A stretch of 64,000 bases of DNA, taken from the NCBI RefSeq assembly GCF_023159225.1, contig NC_063181.1:19618073-19682072 (forward strand), written 5' to 3'. Under the pieces are notes generated by a model that worked only from the letters and a program-made list of their open reading frames with translations, did not search any database and had not been told where the DNA came from. This document shows, piece by piece, positions 24,996 to 36,520 of the stretch. How positions within the stretch are numbered: position 1 is the stretch's first letter; each line of letters begins with the position of its first letter. The position numbers and the translations under genes were made by a program. Source of the stretch: Perognathus longimembris pacificus (Eukaryota > Chordata > Mammalia > Rodentia > Heteromyidae).

Positions 24996-25216
24996 AGTTA
25001 GTTACCTCCCCCTTCTCTGAGGTCGCATCCTAATCCACCTGGCCCCAGCACCCCTGCCCCTGCCATAGATAAGGCAGGGATGGGCAGGGATCACCCCTTC
25101 TCTCTGGCCATGGATTGCCTTGGCCACAGGCCAGCAGTTTGGTTATAAACTTACTCTCTTGCCTGAATAATGCATGGTGTTCTCCTCTATTGGCTACATA
25201 CTTTAAAATCCTAACA
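24996..25216 (+). mobile_element. LTR (3' copy), 5'-truncated
   Basis: This aligns with the second two-thirds of the LTR at 23700: 'gaggtc-ca-cctaatccac', 'taaggcagggatgggcaggg', 'cttggccacaggccag-agtt', and an identical '-cctaaca' end. The first part of the LTR is missing. The five bases after it ('gtagt', 25217-25221) match four of five before the first LTR ('gtagc', 23695-23699). That supports one element with two LTRs rather than two unrelated insertions. Confidence 0.7.
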
Positions 25217-25493
25217 GTAGTGATTATAACAGCTTTTAGAAATCACCTGCAAAAATGTTTTCTACTAGATTGTGAGATCTACCATAGATCTACTGTGTTT
25301 GTAGTGAGTACTCCAGTCTTGTCTCATATGAGTGAAACAGATAATGTCAAGAGTAGTGGGTCTAGTATTAGAAAACATTATTTCAGGGAAATATTTGACT
25401 AATAATCATGTCTTCATAACTCAGTTACAGAAGAAATAGGTAGAAACATTCCTAGAGAAGATAATCCACATTAGTGACACAGTAATTGTATTA

Positions 25494-25494
<1 letters not shown>
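25217..25494. other. Unassigned DNA
   Basis: No feature recognised. A 95-codon open frame at 25115-25402 starts inside the LTR and looks incidental. Confidence 0.4.

Positions 25495-25496
<2 letters not shown>

Positions 25497-25530
<34 letters not shown>
25497..25530. repeat. (TA)n microsatellite
   Basis: About 16 uninterrupted TA units. Confidence 0.95.
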
Positions 25531-25532
<2 letters not shown>

Positions 25533-25639
25533 ACAATCAAGGAGAATATGGATGCCCTATTTGCGTATTGAAAATGGTATTTACTTTAACACAAAGAACA
25601 TTATGCCAATGTGCACTTATAAATTCCTTGCTGTGACTG

Positions 25640-26106
25640 TGTTGATGACACATTTGGCTGATACAATGGCATTTTACACATCCATTAAAATATTTTGTTA
25701 TTTTCTGGGGGTGGGGAGGGAATCATGTTATTTTAAACAACCCAGGCTCAGAGAGAAAAATAGCATGTTTTCTCTCATATTTGGAAGCTTTATCTAAAAG
25801 ACAAATATTCACAATGACATATATAGATCTCAACGCATATTCACACAAACAGACTAAAGTATTGTAGATATAGGGAAGAAATCCAGATTAATTTAAAGAA
25901 ATGTTTGGTTTATCTAAAGGAATACCTGACAGGGAATGGAAACGTGTTTGGAGAGGGGAGAAGGAAGGGGTGAGGGGAGATGCAAGAATTGAGGGATGAA
26001 GCATGAGCAGGTGTACATTGTATTTAATGTACATTATTTAAAAACTGAGCATCAAGAAATGGAAACAAGAGGTTTTCTTGTTATTTTGCATATCTTTTCT
26101 TCTTTG
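25640..26106 (+). mobile_element. Old L1 3' region (left part)
   Basis: Diverged L1 landmarks on the plus strand: 'ttttacacatccattaaaat' (about 25671), 'gctcagagagaaaaatagca' (about 25746) with 'tttctctcatatttggaagc', and 'catcaagaaatggaaacaag' (26050). A SINE interrupts it at 26121-26492 and L1-like sequence resumes after it. Confidence 0.55.
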
Positions 26107-26120
26107 TCTTTTTTGTTTTC

Positions 26121-26272
26121 CTTCTTTCTCTCTTTCTCTTTGTCTCTCTTCCTCTCCTTCCTTCCTTCCTTCCTTCCTTCGTTCCTTCCTTCCTTCCTTC
26201 CTTCCTTCCTTCCTTCCTTCCTTTCTCCCTCCCTCCTTCCCGCCCTCCCTCCCTCCCTCCTTTCTTTCTTTT

Positions 26273-26331
<59 letters not shown>

Positions 26332-26332
26332 C

Positions 26333-26408
<76 letters not shown>

Positions 26409-26492
26409 TATGTGGTACTGAGGAATCTAACCCAGGGCCTCATCTCATGCCTGCTAGGCAAGCACTTGACCGCTAAGCCACTTTCCCAGCCC
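26121..26492 (-). mobile_element. ID-type SINE with a 290-base pyrimidine tail repeat
   Basis: The ID body is short (26409-26492; antisense of 'ggctgggaaagtggcttagc'). On its 3' side lies a compound (CTTC)n, (CCTC)n, (CTTT)n, (CT)n tract (26121-26408). Near-identical flanks 'tcttttttgttttc' (26107-26120) and 'tctttttgttttc' (26493-26505) look like a target-site duplication that encloses body plus tract, so the microsatellite is an expanded SINE tail. The two long open frames here are repeat translations. Confidence 0.8.
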
Positions 26493-26880
26493 TCTTTTTG
26501 TTTTCTTTATCTTTTGTTTGATATTTTTCTTTTGGAGGAAAAGTAAAGGGGAGTACAGAAATGATGAGACAGAGGGTGAACAAATTCATATCTGTGATAC
26601 TTGCTGGACACTAGGTTGGAAGTGAATAATACAACTTGGTGGGGGGTGGAGGGGGAGAGGGGAAACCTGTGAGGAAATGAAGGAAGCAATGACACTGTTC
26701 AAAAAGAAATGTACTCATTACCTGACTTATAAAACTTTAACCACTGTGTACCTTTATAATAAAAATAAAATAACGATAAAAACAAAACTATGTAACTTGA
26801 TGGTAGGGATGGTGGGTGAAAATAGAGAACAATTATCTTCTTGACTTATGGAATTGTAATATGTTTTTATAGCAACAACA
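26493..26880 (+). mobile_element. Old L1 3' UTR (right part)
   Basis: This continues the L1 interrupted by the SINE. It includes a G-rich run (26637-26660), 'aaatgtactcattacctgac' (about 26706) and 'actgtgtacctttataataa', matching the order in younger L1 ends. A second similar but weaker end follows to about 26865. Confidence 0.6.
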
Positions 26881-27974
26881 GCAACAATAACATAATAATA
26901 ATAAAGAAAAAGTGAGACTTTTTATTACAAAATGTGGTGAATAGTGTCCTATCTTACATGAGGTCTGATTAGGCAATCTTAGAAATTTTGGTGTATTTAA
27001 ATCAATGACTCATTGGTCCTGGAAACTTGCCTTTACCTTTGACCAAATAGCTCTTGTTTCCAAATGACAGACTATATTTGACGTTGAGACAATTAGGATG
27101 AAATTAGAGATGCCACAAAATTTGTTGATTTTATGCAGCAAATTCTGCCTACTTCAACCCACAATAAGTAGCATCTTGATTATGTCAGTCCTGCTGCTTA
27201 AATACCAGTCTGGGACGATTGTACTGAGCTGTGACAAATTCGACTGTCCATAATTTTCAATCATGACTGATTCCACTATTGTTGTGTGAACATGGATTGC
27301 ATTATCTTAGTGCAACCACCTGGCTTGCCACAAAGCAAAGCTGCTGTTACAGCAAAGACAACAAGAAGACTGACTGGTGCATGGGAATTTGAAAGAGACA
27401 GTAAGCAGAGAAGCAAAGAGTGATGATTTTGGAGGTGACAATCCTGGGGGGGTGTTGTCTCTCACCAAGCATTGCTATCAAAGTAAATTTTCCTTCTGTG
27501 AAGCATCTATGAATGTTTGGTGCATAAGTCCTTCTATACCTTTCATGCTTTCACCTAGGCATGTCCTTGTGTATTTCTAGTTCCCTCCTGATGAAGCATT
27601 CATTATTTATGAAATGACAAAAGTTTAGGTGATATGCAATATGAAGAGATCCTAAGGAATAAAATAAGGTAAAGCTGAAGATTGAGAAGGATCTTTACCC
27701 AATACACAGGTGTATAAAAATGGGTTGAAGTCAAGTATACGTTGTTAATGGAAGTTCTCTTACTAATATCTGTTTGAACTTTACCAAATTTACACAAGCC
27801 TTGGATTCTCATTCATGGAATGGTGGATGATTATCTAACCATGCACTGATTTTATTGTTTGTTTATGAACTGTGGGAAAAGATCTCTATGCCTTTAAGGA
27901 ATGAAATCTACCCTTTTATTGCTGGACTTTCCATATCACATAGAACATGCCTTTGCAGATTATAAGAGGAACCT
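26881..27974. other. Unassigned DNA
   Basis: No gene or repeat recognised; the two open frames (27377 and 27603) have no familiar features. Confidence 0.4.
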
Positions 27975-28196
27975 AGTTGGGTGTCAGTGGCTCACACCTG
28001 TAATCCTTGCAATTCAGTAAACTGAAATCTGAGGATTGTGGTTCAAACCCAGCTTGGGAGGAAAGTATGATAAACTTATCTCCAATTAATCACAGAAAAT
28101 CCTGGAAGTGATAGAGTGCTATCCTTGAACAAAAAGAAGCTCAGGGACAGTATCCAAGCTCAGAGTTGAAGCCCAGGACTGACAAAAATAAAAGGA
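27975..28196 (+). mobile_element. Dimeric SINE (B1-like + ID-like)
   Basis: The left half reads 'gtggctcacacctgtaatcc' (B1/7SL-like) and 'gaggattgtggttcaaaccc'. The right half carries '..gtgatagagtgctatccttg' and 'ccaggactgac', then an A-rich end that passes into the purine tract at 28195. It has the same architecture as 30203 and 50560. Confidence 0.88.
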
Positions 28197-28467
28197 GGAA
28201 GAGGAAGAGAAGGAGGAGTATGAAGAAGATGAAGAAGAAAAGAAGGAGGAAGAAAAAGAGGAGGAGGAGGAGGAGGAGCAGGAGGAGGAGGAGGAGAAGA
28301 AGAAGAAGAAGAAGAAGAAGAAGAAGAAGAAGAAGAAGAAGAAGAAGAAGAAGAAGAAGAAGAAGAAGAAGAAGAAAAAAAGAAAAAGGAAAAGAGCAGG
28401 AGGAGGAAGAGGAAGAGGAGGTGGATGAGGAGGAGGGGGAGGAGGAGGAGCAGGAGCAGGAGCAGGA

Positions 28468-28545
<78 letters not shown>

Positions 28546-28550
28546 CAAAC
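28195..28550. repeat. (GGA)n/(GAA)n/(GAAA)n purine tract
   Basis: About 350 bases of nearly pure purine: GGA-rich (28258-28293), (GAA)n (28294-28376), GGA-rich again (28399-28465), then (GAAA)n (28468-28520). It begins at the tail of the SINE, which probably seeded it. The four open frames longer than 120 codons are repeat translations. Confidence 0.97.
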
Positions 28551-28574
28551 AATAATAATAAGAAGTAATCCATT

Positions 28575-28735
28575 GTATATCACACAAAATAGAAAAAGTA
28601 GGAAAGAAGAAAGGAGAAGGAGAAAAATAAGGGGGGGATGGGTAAGAAAAGTGAAAATGATGAAATTGATCACAATATATTGCATTTATATACTACTTTG
28701 TTAAATGGATAAGCCTTTGTACACTAAGATTAAAA
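28575..28735 (+). mobile_element. Old L1 3' end
   Basis: A G-run (28631-28637), 'actactttgttaaatggata' (28691) and 'cctttgtacactaag' mark an old L1 3' end like those at 18041 and 26493. Confidence 0.55.
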
Positions 28736-30180
28736 ACAAATTAGTCCTCATGATTTCCAGGTATTCAAGGCTTGCTTAAAAATTCATACAAGGCCCTGTA
28801 CATACTAAGAAACACACGTGTTTTAAAAGAATATTCAATAAGAAAATGACAATTAGAATGCGACTTACATCCAGGTAATATTCAGCAAGGAGAAAGTGAA
28901 ATGAAAAAAAAAACTACAGTATTTCTATTTTATTGTTTTTCCTCTTACAGATCATACTAGAAACACAATTATAACTTTGGGTATGTTATAGGTACAGACA
29001 GAAAGATCACTATTGAATACTATCTGTAGCAAAAAACGTGAGAACCTATTTGAAAAACAGCACAAAGGAAAATGTGTTTTTAGGTATAGTTTAAATAATA
29101 GAACATTTGCCTAACACACATGAATCACTGTGATCAAATCTTGGCATCAAAATAGGGGGTTGCGAGAGACAAAAGAAGAAAAGGAGAAAATGGAAATTTG
29201 TGAATTTGGTACAGGAAAGCTGTCTGGAGAGATTAATTTCCTCACAGCATGCTATTAACAGATTTCTAAGCCTGAAAAGATGAGACCCAACACTTCTATA
29301 AATTCATCAGCATGATATATTTTTCTCTGGGACCTTTTGGGAGAAAACCTGTGTTTCTGAAATTCTTTAGAAGCAAATACCCATGGGCACCAACTTCACT
29401 GCATATTGAAATGTTAAAACATCTTCAACTCCCTTGTTGTGTACTTTTGAGAACTAAGGCAATGTCTGTGAAGCAAATACATCTTCACAGATGTCTTCAC
29501 CACTTTAAATATAATTAAATACGGAATTCTGCATTTAAAATTGGTATTCTCTGTGTATTTTATTTAGGGGACTACACAATAATGTATAATGCAAGCAATC
29601 TTGTAAAAATGGCTTTTAAAATAGATTTTCTTATATAGTAACTATGACCATAAGGAAAAGAATATGTTATATTTGTGAACCAAATAGTGTAGGGCAAGCA
29701 CAATGCATTCTTGCAACCCATGTATGTCAGTATGTTATATATGATAATTTAATCAACAGAACTAAGTTATTTCAGTCTCTCCTTAACTCTTACAAGTACA
29801 GAAGTTAAAAGAACTCATTTACACTTCCTAGATTTTCCCAGAAGGAAGGCACTGTGCTGGAAGCACTCTGGAATGGTGTTATGTTAGGTGATACGGTTTC
29901 CCCAAATATCTGCCTCATCCCTCGTATATGCTAAGAGGATGTCTGCATTACTGATACTGCAAATGACAAGGATTTTCCAAAAGATGTAATTAACTCAGAT
30001 CAGGCACAGTAGCATTTTTGTTTGGCTGGAATGCAAAATGATTCATTAAAAGAGAAATATGTACTTCATTATAGGCTTATATGCACGTTCTATATTGCTT
30101 TACATCGAGTTTTCATTTTGTCTGCAATCGAAGTGGGTTACAAGATCGGAGCTGGGCAGATAAGATTTTTTTCAAATAAG
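28736..30180. other. Mostly unassigned DNA with an ID-like trace
   Basis: About 29090-29170 has a decayed ID-like body ('aatagaacatttgcctaaca', '..gatcaaatcttggcatc'). Otherwise nothing recognised; the frame at 29312-29518 is unremarkable. Confidence 0.4.
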
Positions 30181-30202
30181 TTTTTTTTTTTTTTTTTTAC
30201 TT

Positions 30203-30432
30203 AGCTGAGTTCCTGTGGCTCATGCCTGTAATCCTAGGTACTCAGAGGGCTGATATCTGAGAACTAAGTTTCAAAGCCAGCTTGGGAAGGAAAGTCTATG
30301 AGATTCTTATCTCTAGTTCACCACCAAGAAACCTGAAGTGGATCTGTGGCTCAAGTGGTGCAGCTCTAGCTTGAGCACAAAGAAACTCAGAGATAGCACC
30401 TAGTCCCAGAACTAGCAAAACAAATAAATTAA
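30203..30432 (+). mobile_element. Dimeric SINE (B1-like + ID-like)
   Basis: The left half contains 'tggctcatgcctgtaatcct' and the right half 'gtggatctgtggctcaagtg', ending in an AAT-rich tail. A run of about 20 T lies just upstream (30180-30199), which is unusual for a plus-strand SINE and may reflect an earlier minus-oriented insertion. Confidence 0.9.
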
Positions 30433-30667
30433 ATAATAAAATCTTATTATCCTTTAAATAGTTGTAAGAAAGGTTTTCAATGAAATATGTCCTTTTGTGA
30501 ACACAATGCATCTTAATCAATGTTAACCTTTTCATCACTCTCCCCAAAAATCTACCAGTATATCTTTACAGTTATTTCTTCATTCACTCATTCTTCCTCT
30601 CGCTATTTTTCTGTTCCTCTCCTCTAGACCTCATGTTACAAGTGCAACACATGTTGCAGATCTGTTT

Positions 30668-31330
30668 TTTTTAAAATTCTTATTGTCAAAGTGATGTACA
30701 GAGGGGATACATTTTCATATGTAAAGCAGTGAGTACATTTCTTATCCAACTTGTTACCTCCTCCCTCATTTTCCCCCCTCCTCATTTCCCTCCCCACCCC
30801 CATGAGTTGTACAGTAAGTTTACACCATTTAGTTTTGTAAGTATTGGTGTTGCATTGGTTTGTCTCCTTACCCTCTGTCTCTAGATTTTGGTATTCCTTT
30901 TCCCTTCCCTATTTCCAACATGTATATACAATACCCATGGCACTAAAATCAGTTGTAGTGATATGAGGGGTAAAACCATGGGAAAGAAAGACAAAAGAGA
31001 AAGGGCATAATTTCACATGGCATGTTGAAAATAACAATAACAATGATATTTGCTAAACCATGAGTAAGTTGTTCAAAAACGCTCTGCCATTGTAACTCTC
31101 TCCTGCATATACCATCCTTCAGTTATGGTTTTCTATATATGTGTGTGACCTTCTAAATATTTATGTATATATTTATAATTTATGTCAAATGTCCACATAT
31201 GAGAAAAACATGCATCATTTGTCTTTGAGTCTGATTTGGTTCAGTTAACATAACTACTTTGTATCTATCCCTTTACCTATTATTTGGATCTCAAAACAAT
31301 CTCAAAGTGACTGATGAAATGTAAACTGTG
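30668..31330 (-). mobile_element. L1 3' UTR and ORF2 end
   Basis: Antisense L1 end: 'ttattgtcaaagtgatgtac' (30689), C-rich run (30771-30800), 'ttggtattccttttcccttc', 'catggcatgttgaaaataac' (31015), then older-looking ORF2-end sequence ('tgtctttgagtctgatttgg', 31220). No open coding remains. Confidence 0.85.
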
Positions 31331-32460
31331 GTGTCAAAAATTAACATTAAAAATTGATAGCATTTTTAAAATAGAATAATCCCTTGTGTGTTTCATTCAG
31401 TTAGTTTGTTTTTTTTAATTTTACATTATCATCAAGAGTCAATGCTAGTATATAATAAGTAGGGGGAGAGGATAAAAATATTTCAAGTACATTGTCTTTC
31501 AAAGATGAAACTAGAGCAGCAATGGTTCTCTACTAAAATCATCATTCTCTTCCTTCATGGTTATTCCTTTCTTTGTGAAACATGTGAATGTTGTCATATT
31601 TCAGTATAGTTTTATGGATGTAAAAGTCAACCTGCTATGAAGTGTAACCACATAACATCTCCAGAGTGGAAAACCTGTGAAAATTAAACGAAATGCTGTT
31701 ATTAATATCTATGCTTCTACAAAGGGTGTAAAGAAACCTGAGATGCCTTGGGTAAATCTGGGTTCGGTTTACCCAAGTTATAATGATGTATGATTGGAAA
31801 AAGAGACAGCCTAAAGAAACTGTAATAGATATGTAGCTTTGGAGTGGGCAGATAGAAGCTCATTGTTTTTCAGTGCATTCCAATTTTTATTCTACAACAC
31901 TACCCTACTTACATGTATCATACTACAATAAAGATTAGAGGATAAGCTCAGTATGATTGTTCTTCCAATTGCAATGATAATTGAATTAGGATCTATGAAG
32001 AGTATATGTTTCAAAGGGAACTGATCTGAAAACTGATCTGAGTCTGCCAATTCTTTGATGAAACAATGCGTGAGGGGGAGATAGGAATGAAACGACAATT
32101 TGCTATTTCTTTCCCCCTATCCCCTACAAAGAAAAATGAAGTCTAGGTACTCTTTAAATACTTGCAATTATAGCTGAGGTTCAGATGTGTAGCTACTGCA
32201 GAATTTTGTATTTCAGATTTTTATGACTAAAATATAGGCATTTTAGAGGGAAATAAAAGGAAAAATAGAGAAAGAAGTTCAAGTGGGAAGGGAGAAAATG
32301 TGTAATGGAAAGGTAAACAGACACTATGTGAGAATTTAAAATGCTCAGCATGACCTAAGCAAAGAATGAAAACTTTTATTCAATTGCATTTATGTCATCC
32401 CTCTAGTATTTATTAGTCGGAAGTTTTATAACTCATTTATAAAGGCACAATTTGCTCAAA
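31331..32460. other. Unassigned AT-rich DNA
   Basis: No gene or repeat recognised. Confidence 0.4.
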
Positions 32461-32461
32461 C

Positions 32462-32510
32462 ATATATATATATATATTTATATATATATCCATTATATAT
32501 ATATAATGGA
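32462..32510. repeat. (TA)n microsatellite, imperfect
   Basis: Alternating TA interrupted by TTTA and CCAT. Confidence 0.9.
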
Positions 32511-33058
32511 TTTTCCCCTCGGTTTACTATATTGTGCATTCAACCTGAACAGTGAAAAAGAAGTCTCGTTTTCTCTAAAGTACCAACCAAAGACCACTAA
32601 AGCAGAAAATTGGGGTAAATAGACATGGAGAAGGATTTCAAGGATATTGGAATAGTCTAGTGACACATTTCTTGACAAATGGCTTACTAAATAGTGACAA
32701 GCTCAGTGGGAATGGGAGAAAAGAATGGATTGCTTGGTGTAAAGCAAACTAAAGAACAATAAATACAAATGCAAAATCCAAACTTAGCCAATTATCAAAG
32801 AATGGAGAACTACAAAATTAAAGTACATGAGAAATAAATGAGAATAAACTATTTTCTCTTTCATAGGAGCAAGGTCACAGTGAAGAAAGTCAGTGATTTT
32901 TTTAAAATAGCATAATTGAGGATTTAAAACTTTTTTGAATAGTTCTTATCAAAACATGTAAAGTCAAAATAAATGTCTTCAACCTGCTTTCCCAATTTTT
33001 TATTTGTTAGCTTTTAAATCATTAAGATATACAATTTAAAATTAATAAGAGATAACAC
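32511..33058. other. Unassigned AT-rich DNA
   Basis: Nothing recognised. Confidence 0.4.
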
Positions 33059-33059
33059 A

Positions 33060-34955
33060 ATGTTAAAATTTAAGACAAAGGGTAAAAGGCGAACCAAGGC
33101 AACAGCAATGTTTACAAGACAATATGCTATAAAACAACTGTACAGCTGAGTGGAGGGATCGAATTAGGGAGGGGCAAGGAGGGAGAAAAATGAGGGAGGG
33201 GGTAACATGTTTGATAAGAATTGTACTCACTTTTGGCCACAACCCCTCCAACAACTGTTATTGTTAGTTTTCTTGATATATGACATTCTTACTGGGGTGA
33301 GATGGAATCTCAATGTTGTTTTGATTTGCATTTCTTTTATGGCCAGTGATGTAGAGCACTTTTTCATATGTCTCTTGGCCATTTTCATTTCCTCATCAGA
33401 GAAGTCTCTTTGTAGGTCTTTAGCCCACTTCATGAGTGGGCTATTAGTTCTTTGCGGTTTTGTTTTGGAGGAAGGTAATTTTTTTAGTTCTGCATATATT
33501 TTAGATATGAGGCCTTTGTCCTTTGAATGGCCAGTAAAGATCTTCTCCCAGTCTGTGGGATTTCTGTTTATCTTGCAAGCTATGTCCTTTGCTGTGCAGA
33601 AGCTCTGCAGTTTGATGCAGTCCCATTTGTCCAACCTTTCTTAGATTTGTAGCCTTTCAGGGTCTTTGTTAAGGAAGTTCCGTCCTGTGCCAAGGAGCCC
33701 AAGTGTTTCTCCTACTTCTTCCTTTAATGTTTTCAGGGTGTCTGTTTTGATTTCAAGGTCTTTAATCCATTTGGAATTGATTTTGGTGCAGGGTGAGATA
33801 TATGGATCTAGTTTTAGTTTGTTGCATGTGTTGAGCCAGTTTTTCCAGCACAATTTGTTAAAGAGACTATCTTACTTCCAAACTATTGTTTTAGCCCCTT
33901 TATCAAATATTAAGTTGTTGGAGGGGATGTGGCCAAAAGGGAACCCTACTTCATTGTTGGTGGGAATGTAAACTGGTTCAGCCACTCTGGCAAGCAGTAA
34001 GGAGATTCCTCAGAAGGCTAAATGTAGAACTCCCCTATGACCCAGCAACCCACTTTTGGGTATTTATCCAAAAAATCACAAACAAAATCACAGTAAAGCC
34101 ACCAGCACAACAAAGTTCATTGCAGCACAATTTGTCATAGCAAGAATCTGGAACCAACCCAGATGCCCCTCCATAGACGAATGGATCAGGAAAATGTGGT
34201 ACATATACACAATGGAATTTTATGCCTCTATCAGAAAGAATGACATTGCCCCATTTGTAAGGAAATTGAAGGACTTGGAAAAAATTATACTAAGTGAAGT
34301 GAGCCAGACCCAAAGAAACATGGACTATATGGTCTCCCTTATTGGGAATAATTAGCACAGGATTAGGCAAGCCACAGCAGAGGATCACAAGAGCCCAATA
34401 GCTATACCCTTATGATCACATAAGATGATGCTAAGTGAAATGAACTCCATTTTATGGAAATGATTGTTATATCACAGTTGTAACTACTTTCAACATCCCA
34501 TGTGTATCTGTAGTTTATACTATTGATGATGCTCTTGTATCACCTTCTTGGATTGTATCTACACTATCTCTGTAATCTTATCTGAGTATATTGGAAACCG
34601 TGTATACTGGTATTAGAATTAGGAAATTGAGAGAGAGTACCAAAATTGAGAGACAAAGGGTAAATTAAGAGAAACAACAACAAAAGCAATACTTTCAAAA
34701 CTGTATGGTGTAAGCGAACTGAACACCTGGGGGGGGGGAAGGGGGAAGGGGGAGGGGGGTATGAGGGACAAGGTAACAAACAGTACAAGAAATGTATCCA
34801 ATGCCTAACGTATGAAACTGTAACCTCTCTGTACATCAGTTTTATAATAAAAAATAAAAAAATAAAAAAGAATTGTACTCACTGCCTTACATATGATACT
34901 GAAAAGCATCTGCATATCACTTTGACAATAAATAAATAAATTAAATTAAATAATA
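33060..34955 (+). mobile_element. Older L1 3' UTR, interrupted by a younger L1
   Basis: The 3' UTR begins near 33067 ('aatttaagacaaagggtaaa') and runs to 'ttgataagaattgtactcac' (33211-33230). It then breaks and resumes at 34868 with 'aagaattgtactcactgcct', ending 'cactttgacaataaataaat'. The break is the insertion at 33232-34867. Confidence 0.9.
33232..34867. mobile_element. Twin-primed (5'-inverted) L1 insertion
   Basis: The left arm (33232 to about 33913) is L1 ORF2 in antisense. The right arm (about 33914-34867) is the ORF2 end, 3' UTR and A-rich tail in sense. Both arms start at the same L1 position: antisense 'ttttggccacaacccctcca' at 33231 and sense 'ttggaggggatgtggccaaa' at 33918. Together they cover a continuous stretch of L1, as expected when two target strands prime reverse transcription. 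A perfect 16-base duplication (33216-33231 and 34868-34883) brackets it. The right arm's ORF2 tail is open from 34056 to 34355 and the left arm's frame from 33634 to 33227, so it is fairly young. Confidence 0.93.
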
Positions 34956-36335
34956 AAAAATTGGATTAAGAACCTAGAGTGAATTCATTCCTAATAATCA
35001 TACAAGTTGTTTATTTTTTTTTTGATCAGCAAATAAAACTCTAACAAGTACAAATTTTTATTTTGGGCTTACTACGTTTCTGGTTTTTTAGATTTTTTTC
35101 TTTCCTTTCTCAATATAATACTTGTTGCACAGAAAATAAAATTGCTTATATACGTAATAGAACACATCTCAAAATAAACATGAATTAAAATAGTACCCAA
35201 GATGGAATTATTGTATTTTGCTTCATGTTCTTCATTCCTATTATGTTCCACAAAAGCATTACTACTCTAGATTTTGTGTTGTAATCTTGTGCTCTTTCTG
35301 CAAATGCATTATTTTCTTTCTATATATGCCTACAGGAGCAATATTAGTTTCACTCACTTTTAATCTATGCAAATTGACACATGATATTTGGTCTTGTAGA
35401 TTAGTTATGCTTGTCTATATTTCATATGAGGAAGTTATCTACTTTGTTTTTTTGTAATTGTAGAGAATTCATTTCACTCCAGGAATTCTCATCACATTTG
35501 TATGATATAACATTAAATTTTACATTGAATGATAATTTTTTCTTGTCTTTGCCTATTTTATATTTTATTGTGAACAACCCTAAAGTGCACATCATTGTTA
35601 ATATTTTCATTTCATGTGTAAAACTGGACTTTCTAATTCTTAGGGGATGAATCTAGCATTGGGAGTTTATTGTAGTAAAGTATCTGAATATTCAACTTGA
35701 AATATAATTCCAGTTTTTCTAATACATTTGCTAATGAATTTTTGAGTTTCACGTGGTTTACATCATTCTCACACATTTTCACATTTTTCTACGTTTCATA
35801 ATTTAATGGACATCCACGTATGAATCATTGCAATTACCATTATTTGTTTAATAATACAGTTGATAACATTTTATCTGTCTTCCTTGTGACTCTTACGTCA
35901 CAATATATGTTCTTTATATTTACATTAGTTTGGTTTAAATAATTACGTTTACATCCAGAATGGTTTGCTACTCACATGAGGAGCAAAGTGGCTGTCAAGC
36001 ATGTAAAATATTTTGAGAGAGTAAGTAAATGGGTCTTTGTTAGGGCTTTCATATTGGGTAGAATGTAGCAAGGATAAGGAAGCCCTTGTACAAGCATAGA
36101 GTGATGTATGTGATCCTTCAGTTCCATAACACCAATGGAGTGAGCACTTGATTAACATTTGGCCACTTGTGGGGTGACAAGAGAAGGGAGAGCAATGTAG
36201 TTGAACTTTGTTTGCAGCAAAAGTCAAAATTAAGTTAGATCAGTAAGAGAATAGGCAGGCAGGTAAAGATCGATAGATTTTGTCAGGTGATAGGTACTAG
36301 TGAGGGAAAATTGGCCTAACAGAGACAATAAAAGA
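34956..36335. other. Unassigned AT-rich DNA
   Basis: No gene or repeat recognised; the small open frames at 35218, 35411 and 35949 have no familiar domain. Confidence 0.4.
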
Positions 36336-36339
36336 GGAT

Positions 36340-36520
36340 TAACATGATTTAAATAGACTTTATTATTATGAAAATACAACAATAAAAACATTTAAATACT
36401 TTTGAGATGGGGAGAGTAGGAGAATAGAGTGACAGAGGGGTGTTTCTCGCTATACTGTTTTATAAACATATGGAAATGTAACAATAAAACCTCCCTCTGT
36501 ATAACTAATAAGGTTAAACC
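36340..36520 (+). mobile_element. Possible old L1 3' end
   Basis: 'gatggggagagtaggagaat', then 'atatggaaatgtaacaataa' and 'cctccctctgtataac' resemble a decayed L1 terminus. Weak. Confidence 0.35.

Noticed and set aside
25996..26476. 141- and 132-codon frames
   Set aside because: They translate the CT-rich tail of an ID-type SINE and its body.
28119..28685. 188-codon minus-strand and 129-codon plus-strand frames
   Set aside because: They cover the GGA/GAA/GAAA tract; low-complexity translations only.
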